The notes below the pieces were generated by a model that searched no databases, had not been told where the DNA came from, and was given only the letters and a program-made list of their open reading frames with translations. Source: a virus. From it: a stretch of 35,654 bases of DNA. Shown here in pieces: positions 29,023 through 35,654 of the stretch (the stretch's first letter is position 1; every line of letters begins with the position of its first letter). The stretch spans positions 1 through 35,654 of IMG/VR virus record IMGVR_UViG_3300028821_000005. One strand, written 5' to 3'. The position numbers were made by a program, and so were the translations under genes.

Positions 29023-29823
29023 ATGAGTATAGTAGTAGATAGCACTCCTGAAAGTGTAGAACAGGTAACAGAAACTCCTGTGGTAGAGCAAGAGGTTCAG
29101 CAAGAAGTACAAGAAGTACAAGTAGAACCAGAATATTCACCACCAGAGAAGTATGCTGGGAAGACATTAGAGGATGTGATTGGGATGCACCAAAATGCCG
29201 AGAAGGTATTAGGTAAACAAGGTCAAGAGGTTGGACAACAAAGACAGTTGATTCAACAGTTGATGGAACAATCACAGGCTGGTCAAGCTACTGAAACGAC
29301 AGAAGAAGTTGTCAGTTTCGAGGATAGTTTTTACGATGACCCTGCTAAGGCAGTAAACTCAGCGATAGAAAACCATCCAGAGATTGTCAAAGCTAGAGAA
29401 GGTAATGTTAAGTCAGCCCAAACAGCTAACTTAACTCAACTTGAGTCAACACATCCTGATTTTATGGCTGTTGTTGGTGATAGTAACTTTCAAAAGTGGG
29501 TAGGAGAGAGTGGTATTCGTACCGAGCTGTTCCGCAGAGCCGATGCTGACTATGATTTTAATGCTGCAAACGAGTTATTAGGTACTTGGAAACAAATATC
29601 AATGATTGGTAAGACTCAAGAGGTCAAAGCGCAGCAGAAGAAGTCTAGACAGAAGGCAATGCGACAAACCAGTTCAGAGACTCGCTCCTCAGGTGACTCG
29701 GTTGGTGGTAAAAAGATATACCGAAGAGCTGATTTAATTCAGCTTCAGGTAAGCGACCCTTCAAGGTACGCAAGTTTGTCTGATGAGATTCATTCAGCTT
29801 ATGTAGAAGGAAGGGTTAAATAA
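29023..29823 (+). CDS. Scaffolding protein
   Basis: The product is 266 residues, highly charged, with an acidic Glu/Gln/Val N-terminus (EQEVQQEVQEVQVEPEYSPP), the motif PEKYAGKTLEDVIGMHQNAE, a helical middle and a basic C-terminal part (KKSRQKAMRQTSSE). The low-hydrophobic, coiled, acidic-then-basic pattern and its place directly before the major capsid gene are typical of podovirus scaffolds, whose basic C-terminus binds coat protein. Ribosome site GGAG after the small hairpin. Confidence 0.8.
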   Translation: MSIVVDSTPESVEQVTETPVVEQEVQQEVQEVQVEPEYSPPEKYAGKTLEDVIGMHQNAEKVLGKQGQEVGQQRQLIQQLMEQSQAGQATETTEEVVSFEDSFYDDPAKAVNSAIENHPEIVKAREGNVKSAQTANLTQLESTHPDFMAVVGDSNFQKWVGESGIRTELFRRADADYDFNAANELLGTWKQISMIGKTQEVKAQQKKSRQKAMRQTSSETRSSGDSVGGKKIYRRADLIQLQVSDPSRYASLSDEIHSAYVEGRVK

Positions 29824-29849
29824 TATAAAACTCAATAAGGAGAAATAAG

Positions 29850-30710
29850 ATGGCTTTAGGTACTAATAATACTACCGCTGCAATCGCTGGAAATTTCATC
29901 CCTGAACTCTGGTCGGATGAAGTTATTGGCGCATATAAATCAAACTTAGTTTTAGCTAACTTAGTTACAAAGATGTCTCACAAAGGTAAGAAGGGTGATA
30001 CTATTCATATCCCTAAACCTACTCGTGGTTCAGCTTCAGTTAAGGCAGCTGGCGCGCAAGTTACATTAAGCGCACCTACTAATACAATCGTTGATATTTC
30101 AATCAACAAACACTACGAATACTCGAAGTTAATCGAGGACATCGCAGAGGTTCAAGCACTTGCTTCAATGCGTAAGTTCTACACTGATGATGCTGGTTAC
30201 GCGCTAGCTACTCAAGTAGAGACTGACTTATTTGATGCTATGACTGCTGGTTCTTTTGTTAAAGCTGATGGTACTGCGTGGACTTCAGGTGCTGGTGGTG
30301 CAATCACTGACGCTGGTCTTCGTAAGATGATTCTTGCTTTAGATAATGCTGATGTTCCTATGGACAATCGTGCTTTAGTTCTACCTCCGGTAGCTTCTAA
30401 TGACTTGTTAGGTATCAATCGTTTCACTGAGCAACAGTTCATTGGTAATGGTGATGCAATCAAGACTGGTAAGATTGGTCAAATCTACGGTATCGATGTG
30501 TTCGTTACTAATGCTGCTCCATCCGACTCAACAAACCGTGAAGGTTTGATGTTCCATCGTGATGCTGCTGTATTTGCAGAGCAAGTTGGTGTGCGTACAC
30601 AGACTCAGTACAAACAAGAATACTTAGGTGACTTGTTTACTGCTGATACTATCTACGGTGTTAAGGAACTACGTTCTGAAGCTTCAGTAGCTATTAAACT
30701 TACTAAGTAA
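29850..30710 (+). CDS. Major capsid protein (HK97-like fold expected)
   Basis: The product is 286 residues, with the best ribosome site of the region (AAGGAGAAATAAG). It begins NNTTAAIAGNFIPELWSDEV, then VTKMSHKGKKGDTIHIPKPT; residues 150-190 contain the helix DAGLRKMILALDNADVPMDN and RALVLPPVA; and a conserved-looking GQIYGIDVFVTNAAP follows near 205. The layout matches small HK97-fold coat proteins of tailed phages. By eye its codons are of the highly expressed kind (GGT, CGT, AAC). A weak terminator-like hairpin follows it. Confidence 0.88.
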   Translation: MALGTNNTTAAIAGNFIPELWSDEVIGAYKSNLVLANLVTKMSHKGKKGDTIHIPKPTRGSASVKAAGAQVTLSAPTNTIVDISINKHYEYSKLIEDIAEVQALASMRKFYTDDAGYALATQVETDLFDAMTAGSFVKADGTAWTSGAGGAITDAGLRKMILALDNADVPMDNRALVLPPVASNDLLGINRFTEQQFIGNGDAIKTGKIGQIYGIDVFVTNAAPSDSTNREGLMFHRDAAVFAEQVGVRTQTQYKQEYLGDLFTADTIYGVKELRSEASVAIKLTK

Positions 30711-30724
30711 TAGTTAGTTAAATG

Positions 30725-30750
30725 TAACCCTTGTCTAGTTGAGAGGGTTA
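30725..30750 (+). terminator. Weak terminator-like hairpin after the capsid gene
   Basis: TAACCCT (30725-30731) pairs with AGGGTTA (30744-30750) around a 12-base loop, followed by TCTTGAATT with few T. It may attenuate read-through so that capsid mRNA exceeds downstream transcripts, or stabilise the 3' end. Confidence 0.4.
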
Positions 30751-30774
30751 TCTTGAATTAATTACAGGTTAGTT

Positions 30775-31011
30775 ATGCCAATATTTAGTTATAAATGTAA
30801 CAATGAACATGATTATGAGACTATAGTATCTTATAACACACGCGAAGAACCTCAAGTCTGTCCTGACTGCGGAGAACCTTCTTACTTTAAACAGACATTC
30901 TGTACTAATTTCCAATATGGTGATAAATATGAAAGCTTTGGAGCTGACAGACATAGGTGGAATCTTAGAGAGAATAAGAGAATGAAGACTAGAGGTAGAA
31001 GTTATGCTTAG
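30775..31011 (+). CDS. FmdB-like zinc ribbon protein
   Basis: The product is 78 residues. MPIFSYKCNNEH begins as FmdB-family zinc ribbons do (MPxYxYxC), and the second half has VCPDCGEPSYFKQTF (Cys29, Cys32). In place of the usual CxxC at the start, Cys8 and His12 are seen, so the metal ligands may be Cys-His-Cys-Cys. The C-terminus is basic (ENKRMKTRGRS). FmdB-like proteins are putative regulators, and phages often carry them beside capsid genes; their role is unknown. Confidence 0.75.
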   Translation: MPIFSYKCNNEHDYETIVSYNTREEPQVCPDCGEPSYFKQTFCTNFQYGDKYESFGADRHRWNLRENKRMKTRGRSYA

Positions 31012-31020
31012 GAGAATCAA

Positions 31021-31602
31021 ATGAGTTGTGGAATGCCGCATCCTTGCGATATGGATATATTACAAGATACTGCTATGAGTGGTGGTCTTGAGTTAGATAG
31101 GTTTAAATCTAAACTTAGAGAAATCTGGGGTCGTATGCTCAATGAGACTTACGTTAAGTACGATGAAGAGATGTCTAAAGAAGAGTATATGAAAGCTAAT
31201 TCTCTTTCTTTTGCAGATGAGCCTGAGGAAGAAACTGAGATTGACAACTTAATGGCAATGTTAGAAGAGATGATGGAGACTGGTGAAGAGCATGAGGATG
31301 TTACTTCTGGTGGTAAAGCTCCTTCATATTCAGGTTCTCAGCTTAAAGCTAACAATGAAAAGGGCAAAGTTGAATCTACTAAATATGAAGTTAAACATAC
31401 TTCAACCAAGACCCCTGGTGATTCTAAAAGTACAGTTAAATCAAGCACTTACGACACTCCTACTGATGGTAAGATAGCTCCAAGAAAAGACTCAAGAGTG
31501 ATTAGAAGTTTCTCCCCAATGGCAGAAATGATGCGTGATGAATTAGTAGCCCTTAAAGCTAGACAAGCAATAGGGCGTAGAGAAATGTTGTATAGAATGT
31601 AA
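31021..31602 (+). CDS. Hypothetical structural-region protein
   Basis: The product is 193 residues with AGGAGAATCAA before ATG. It has a Cys/Met-rich N-terminus (MSCGMPHPCDMDILQD), an acidic helical stretch (residues 45-90), a disordered Lys/Ser/Thr segment (95-155, EVKHTSTKTPGDSKSTVKSS) and a helical end (MAEMMRDELVALKARQAIGR). It could be a minor head protein or assembly factor. No family is recognised. Its stop overlaps the next start as TAATG. Confidence 0.65.
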   Translation: MSCGMPHPCDMDILQDTAMSGGLELDRFKSKLREIWGRMLNETYVKYDEEMSKEEYMKANSLSFADEPEEETEIDNLMAMLEEMMETGEEHEDVTSGGKAPSYSGSQLKANNEKGKVESTKYEVKHTSTKTPGDSKSTVKSSTYDTPTDGKIAPRKDSRVIRSFSPMAEMMRDELVALKARQAIGRREMLYRM

Positions 31603-31844
31603 TGGCTAAAAGTAGAATAGACAGAAGAGGTAAGATACGGAGTTTAACTCGTAAACCTAATCCTATAGTTAGGCATTATTGGCGTAAAGCTAAAGCTCTT
31701 GCAATGCTTGCAAATAGAAAACAATGGATTGGTGAGTATGATATTCAATACACGCCAGATACAGAGATAGCTACTGGTGAAGGTTTTGGTATTATGATTG
31801 AAACATCTAGTCAAAGCTTACCAACATACATAGTAATAGAATAG
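31602..31844 (+). CDS. Small basic hypothetical protein
   Basis: The product is 80 residues. The N-terminal half is strongly basic (AKSRIDRRGKIRSLTRKPNP, RHYWRKAKALAM), the rest beta-like (GEYDIQYTPDTEIATGEGFG). It could contact DNA or a negatively charged virion surface. It starts by TAATG overlap with the gene before and is ten bases upstream of the large fibre gene. Function unknown. Confidence 0.65.
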   Translation: MAKSRIDRRGKIRSLTRKPNPIVRHYWRKAKALAMLANRKQWIGEYDIQYTPDTEIATGEGFGIMIETSSQSLPTYIVIE

Positions 31845-31853
31845 GAGTAATAA

Positions 31854-34727
31854 ATGCCTTCAATTAAGATTTCAGCATTAACCGAAAAAGCAACAATGGC
31901 AGGTACTGAGGAAGTCCTGATTAATGACAGTGGTACTTCTAAGAAGTTCTCCACACAAAGATTCCTAGATATTAAGACAGGAGCTGAAACAGCTCAAACT
32001 GCCGCTGAAACAGCAGAGACAAACGCTGAAACAGCAGAAACAAACGCCAGTGGTAGTGCTACATCAGCTTCAGGTAGTGCTACAACCGCTACCTCTCAAG
32101 CAGTAATTGCAACTACTAAAGCAGGTGAAGCAGCTACAAGTGCTACAAGTGCTTCGGGAAGCGCATCTACCGCTACTACACAGGCAACTTCAGCTACAAG
32201 TTCAGCTACAAGTGCTACAGGTTCTGCTTCTACCGCCACTACTCAGGCTGGAATAGCAACTACTAAAGCTAGTGAAGCTAGTACATCCGCTACTAACGCA
32301 GCTACATCGGAAACTAATGCTGGAAATTCAGCTACAAGTGCTTCTGGTTCAGCTACATCGGCAACATCATCAGCAGGTACAGCCACAACTCAGGCAACAG
32401 CAGCTTCTGGTTCAGCTACGAGTGCTAGTAGTTCAGCTTCTAGTGCTACAACTGCTCAATCGGCAGCAGAGAGTGCTAGAGATTCAGCTTTAGCTGCTTT
32501 TGATTCATTTGATGATAGATATTTAGGACAGAAATCTTCTGGTCCTACATTAGATAATGATGGTAATGCTTTAGTAGCAGGTACTTTGTACTTCAATACT
32601 ACCAGTGATGCTATGTTTGTATATGAAGGCTCTGCTTGGGTTGCTGCTTACGCTTCTTTATCAGGTGCTTTATTACAAACTAATAACTTATCAGACTTAA
32701 ATAGTGCAGGTACGGCTAGAACTAACCTAGGTGTGGATGCTGCTGGTACAGTGAACTACTCACTACCTACTTCAAGTGCTTCAGTATTAGGTGGTATAAA
32801 GGTAGGTACAAATCTAAGCATTGCTTCAGGTGTACTATCTTCAACTGATACAAACACTACTTACACAGTAGGAGATGGCGGGCTTACAGCTAAGAACTTT
32901 ACTACTACTTTAAAGACTAAGTTAGATGGTATTGAAACCAGTGCCGATGTAACAGATACAACTAATGTATCTAGTGCTGGTGCTTTAATGACATCTGGTG
33001 GCACACTAACTGGCAACCTATCTCTAGGTGATAACGATAAGGCACAGTTTGGTGCTGGTAATGATTTACAGATATATCACGATAGTATAGGTGGTAATAG
33101 TTATATACAAGATGTAGGCACTGGTAACTTATATATTGATGCTGCCAACAATCTACAACTGCGAAGTGCTGCAGATTCATCTTTATTTGCCTCTTTTGCT
33201 GCTGGCGGTAACGCTCAGTTATATCATGCAGGTTCAACTAAACTAGCCACAACCTCAACAGGTATTAATGTTACTGGTAGTGTTACTTGTGATGGTTTGA
33301 CTGTACAAAATGATAACTTAAACCTATCATCAAGCTATATTGATTTCTCTGGCTCTATTTCAACCCCAGCTACCGCAGCTGCAATATTTAGACCAGCTGA
33401 TAATACATTAGCCTTTTCCACGGCTAACACAGAACGTATGCGTATCACCTCATCTGGCAACGTGGGTATCGGGACTTCGTCGCCAGCATATAACCTTGAT
33501 GTCAATTCAACAAGTAATACAACCCTTAGAGTAGACAGTCCTAACACAGCAAAACTCTTGTTAGATAATGGTGGTGGTGGAGAAGTTAGTCGTGTTACGA
33601 CAAAAGGAAACGACACCTTAATCTTCGACAGAACTGTTGGTGGTGAGAGTATGCGTATCGACTCATCTGGCAACGTGGGTATTGGTGTTGTTCCTGCCAG
33701 TTGGAGCAGTTCTTATACGGCACTACAGATAGGACGAGATGCTTCAATTGCTGGTCAGGACAATGCTGCTGCGTTAAAGGTATCAAATAATGTTTATGTA
33801 AATACATCACACGCAGATGCTTATATAAGCTCTGATTATGCAGCACAGCATATGCAAAGAGACGGCACGCACCAATTCAGAGTAGCACCTTCAGGCACAG
33901 CAGACACAGCTATCTTGTGGACTACTGCGATGACTATTGATAATAGTGGCAACGTAGGTATTGGGACGAGTAGTCCTGCTGGCACACTTGATGTAAAAGG
34001 TGCTGGTCATACTTATTTTCAAGTCACTTCTGGTTCAGAATCAACAAAAGCGTTTATACAGACTATTCAAGATTCTGATATCCGTATTGGCTCTGCTACA
34101 AATCATCCAGTTAATATCTATACCAATGGCACAGAACGTATGCGTATCGACTCATCTGGCAACGTGGGTATCGGGACTTCGTCGCCTTCGTCTATTCTTG
34201 ATATAGATTCAGGTGCTTCAGGAACGGCTGCTTATTTAAAAATAGGAAATGCCGCTACAACTGGATATATAGGTGTAGCTGGAGATAATAATGTTTATAT
34301 AGGTAGTTACACAAGTGACCAAGTAAGATTCGCTATTGGCACTTCTACAAAAATGACTTTAAGCACGGCTGGCAATTTAGGTATTGGAACTTCATCACCT
34401 TCAGAGAAACTATACGTCTCAGGTAACATCTACGCTACAGGTAACATCACAGCATACTCAGATGAACGTATCAAAGAGAACATCAACGTAGTACCTAATG
34501 CTTTAGACGCAGTAGATGCTATCAGAGGTGTTACATATACTAGAACTGATACTAAGGAAGATGGTGTTGGTGTTATCGCACAGGAAGTAGAAGCTCTATT
34601 CCCTGAGTTAGTTGTAGAGAATAACGAAGGTATGAAGTCAGTAAATTACAACGGTCTAGTCGGTGTGTTATTCGCAGCAGTGAAAGAGTTATCAGCAGAA
34701 GTTAAATTATTAAAGGAGAACAAGTAA
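31854..34727 (+). CDS. Long tail fibre with S74 intramolecular chaperone
   Basis: The product is 957 residues. The N-terminus (residues 1-42, EEVLINDSGTSKKFSTQRFL) is a likely virion-attachment segment; residues 44-220 are an Ala/Ser/Thr low-complexity coiled region (repeats like SATSASGSA). The middle is beta-rich, with several copies of ERMRI-SSGNVGIGTSSP. The last 89 residues, from Ser869 (SDERIKENI), form a peptidase S74 domain, which trimerises the fibre and then cleaves itself off before that serine. The DNA of two repeat units is 55/57 identical. It is a receptor-binding fibre, probably linked to the adhesin encoded after it. Confidence 0.9.
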   Translation: MPSIKISALTEKATMAGTEEVLINDSGTSKKFSTQRFLDIKTGAETAQTAAETAETNAETAETNASGSATSASGSATTATSQAVIATTKAGEAATSATSASGSASTATTQATSATSSATSATGSASTATTQAGIATTKASEASTSATNAATSETNAGNSATSASGSATSATSSAGTATTQATAASGSATSASSSASSATTAQSAAESARDSALAAFDSFDDRYLGQKSSGPTLDNDGNALVAGTLYFNTTSDAMFVYEGSAWVAAYASLSGALLQTNNLSDLNSAGTARTNLGVDAAGTVNYSLPTSSASVLGGIKVGTNLSIASGVLSSTDTNTTYTVGDGGLTAKNFTTTLKTKLDGIETSADVTDTTNVSSAGALMTSGGTLTGNLSLGDNDKAQFGAGNDLQIYHDSIGGNSYIQDVGTGNLYIDAANNLQLRSAADSSLFASFAAGGNAQLYHAGSTKLATTSTGINVTGSVTCDGLTVQNDNLNLSSSYIDFSGSISTPATAAAIFRPADNTLAFSTANTERMRITSSGNVGIGTSSPAYNLDVNSTSNTTLRVDSPNTAKLLLDNGGGGEVSRVTTKGNDTLIFDRTVGGESMRIDSSGNVGIGVVPASWSSSYTALQIGRDASIAGQDNAAALKVSNNVYVNTSHADAYISSDYAAQHMQRDGTHQFRVAPSGTADTAILWTTAMTIDNSGNVGIGTSSPAGTLDVKGAGHTYFQVTSGSESTKAFIQTIQDSDIRIGSATNHPVNIYTNGTERMRIDSSGNVGIGTSSPSSILDIDSGASGTAAYLKIGNAATTGYIGVAGDNNVYIGSYTSDQVRFAIGTSTKMTLSTAGNLGIGTSSPSEKLYVSGNIYATGNITAYSDERIKENINVVPNALDAVDAIRGVTYTRTDTKEDGVGVIAQEVEALFPELVVENNEGMKSVNYNGLVGVLFAAVKELSAEVKLLKENK
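33428..34186 (+). repeat. 57-bp repeats inside the fibre gene (33428-33484 and 34130-34186)
   Basis: The two segments differ at only two of 57 bases; a third partial copy is at 33651-33682. All encode the MRI-SSGNVGIG block. Such long near-identical repeats allow recombination or module exchange in the receptor-binding part of the fibre. Confidence 0.8.
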
Positions 34728-35101
34728 TGGCAACAATAACGTGGTCAGTGAGTGACCTAGAATCTAACGTATCAGATGGTGTAGTAACAGCAGTTCATTA
34801 CAGATTAGATGCGGTAGATGGTGAAGAAACAATAGGTGCTTATGGCTCTATTGGTTTAAACAGAACAGAAGATAGCCCAACACTGATTGAGTTCTCAGCA
34901 CTGACAGAAGATGCTGTACTCAACTGGGTTAAGTCTAGCTTTGATTCATCAGAAGATGTAACAGATGAAGAAGGTAACACGACAACTACAACGAAAGACT
35001 TTACTAATGTTGAAGCAGAGTTAGTGGCACAACTAGAATTAAAAAAGACACCTGTTACAACTAAAGGTATGCCTTGGGTAACTGAAACTCCAACGGAATA
35101 A
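34727..35101 (+). CDS. Tail-fibre-associated hypothetical protein
   Basis: The product is 124 residues. It begins MATITWSVSDLESNVSDGVV with a beta-rich domain (VVTAVHYRLDAVDGEETIGA), has a Thr/Asp linker (EEGNTTTTTKDF), and ends in a helix and GMPWVTETPTE. Small proteins of this shape often lie between fibre and adhesin genes in aquatic phages; I do not know the function (perhaps a fibre chaperone or connector). AAGGAGAACAAG precedes a TAATG start overlap with the fibre gene. Confidence 0.7.
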   Translation: MATITWSVSDLESNVSDGVVTAVHYRLDAVDGEETIGAYGSIGLNRTEDSPTLIEFSALTEDAVLNWVKSSFDSSEDVTDEEGNTTTTTKDFTNVEAELVAQLELKKTPVTTKGMPWVTETPTE

Positions 35102-35104
35102 ATA

Positions 35105-35654
35105 ATGGCACTACCAAGTTCAGGAAGTATATCCCTAAACCAAGTTAATGTAGAACTAGGTAACTCAGGTACTGCTACCATCAATATGGGTAGTAGTGCT
35201 GTACGTGGGTTGTTTGATAGGGCATCAGGTTCTATTGGTATGGGTCACGGTCACGGTAAAGCTAATGCTACAGCTTTAACTATCTCGTCTAATGTAAACA
35301 ACTATGATATTGGTGCATCTGCTATCGCAGCAGGTGGTGACAAATCTACTTCTGTTACTTTAACTATTAACTCAGGTGTTACTGTAGGCTCTACTTCTGC
35401 AGGCACAGCAGCGATGTACACAGGCACAGGTTGGTCATCAGGAACAATCATTACGATTACTAATAATGGTTCTATTGTGGGCGCTAGTGGCTCTAATTCT
35501 ACAGGCTCAGGCGGTGGTGCAGGTGGTACAGGTGGTGGTGGCACAAATGGCTATTCCACTACAAGCGTGGCTGGCAGTTCAGGAAGTAATGGCTCAGGCT
35601 CTGCAGCATCATCAGCAAACGGTGGAGATGGTTACGACCACCAACAAACAGGCT
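35105..35654 (+). CDS. Glycine-rich tail adhesin, N-terminal part (continues at base 2)
   Basis: The N-terminal 45 residues (MALPSSGSISLNQVNVELGN, then SAVRGLFDRASGSIGMGHGH) form a segment I recall from many phage tail proteins and take as the virion-binding part. It is followed by a beta-rich stretch (ALTISSNVNNYDIGASAIA, SVTLTINSGVTVG) and a glycine-rich region that runs on past the contig end into 2-604. The joined product is about 351 residues. GGAATAAATA gives a weak ribosome site four bases after the previous stop. It probably forms the distal host-binding tip together with the S74 fibre. Confidence 0.75.
   Translation, partial: MALPSSGSISLNQVNVELGNSGTATINMGSSAVRGLFDRASGSIGMGHGHGKANATALTISSNVNNYDIGASAIAAGGDKSTSVTLTINSGVTVGSTSAGTAAMYTGTGWSSGTIITITNNGSIVGASGSNSTGSGGGAGGTGGGGTNGYSTTSVAGSSGSNGSGSAASSANGGDGYDHQQTG
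35557..35654 (+). repeat. Terminal overlap identical to bases 1-98 (circular assembly)
   Basis: All 98 bases match the start of the window, and the adhesin frame continues without a break when they are merged. This is most simply an assembler overlap from a circular or circularly permuted genome rather than a biological end repeat, because it lies in the middle of a gene. Confidence 0.95.

Noticed and set aside
33335-33846. Two - strand open frames inside the S74 fibre gene
   Set aside because: They arise from the repetitive fibre coding sequence read backwards and have no start signals.
35557-35654. Biological direct terminal repeat
   Set aside because: The 98-base repeat falls inside the adhesin gene and restores its frame when merged, so an assembly overlap of a circular or permuted genome explains it better.

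Overview
The window is a complete, circularly assembled genome of a tailed bacteriophage, most likely a podovirus. The first 98 bases are repeated exactly at the end (35557-35654), and one glycine-rich tail gene reads in frame across that junction, so the unique genome is about 35,556 bp. The sequence is AT-rich. There is no integrase, no recognisable CI/Cro-type repressor, no tRNA, and no phage RNA polymerase. Transcription must therefore rely on the host enzyme, and a few sigma70-like promoters are visible. A Gram-negative host is likely, because there is a lipobox protein with a C-terminal membrane anchor that looks like a unimolecular spanin. An aquatic origin is only a guess from the style of the fibre and adhesin genes.

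Layout. On the + strand from 25101, through the end, to 13469 lies the virion arm. It runs: small terminase-like protein, large terminase, portal, scaffold and major capsid protein, then small proteins, an S74 tail fibre and a glycine-rich adhesin. A cluster of very small membrane proteins and a lipoprotein follows (probable lysis region, 1089-2171). After a strong promoter come the head-tail adaptor, a P22 gp10-like hub, a collar-domain fibre, and a set of putative ejection proteins including one of 1327 residues. On the - strand from 22912 down to 13466 lies the early/replication arm. It has about 17 small unknown genes, many overlapping by ATGA, TGATG or TAATG. These are followed by an SSB-like protein, a T7-type primase-helicase, a 50-residue basic protein, a T7-type family A DNA polymerase, a RecB/Cas4-like nuclease and a RusA-like resolvase. 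The two arms converge at 13466-13469, where the last genes overlap by four bases with no room for a terminator.

The arms diverge from a control region at 22913-25100 that is unlike the rest. It holds a two-gene cassette (55 and 179 residues) with its own terminator, and about 1.2 kb without convincing genes. That stretch contains two long inverted repeats, four tandem 22-bp iterons, repeated AAGACC/GGCTTG motifs, AT-rich stretches and three perfect DnaA boxes. This is the arrangement of an iteron plasmid origin. It suggests either host-DnaA-dependent replication or a phage-plasmid life style, combined with a T7-like replisome. One of the inverted repeats (24165-24318) has six transition mismatches, all of which become G-U pairs in the + strand transcript, so it may encode a structured RNA.

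How the parts work together (inference from families): iterons/DnaA boxes plus a local initiator would open the origin; primase-helicase, polymerase and SSB replicate; the nucleases process junctions and ends; terminase packages into a scaffolded capsid; and a short tail with three different candidate receptor-binding proteins delivers DNA with large ejection proteins. No endolysin was recognised. Gaps with nothing firm in them: 18402-18531 (a TATAAA-like element only) and 19182-19342 (small inverted repeats only).
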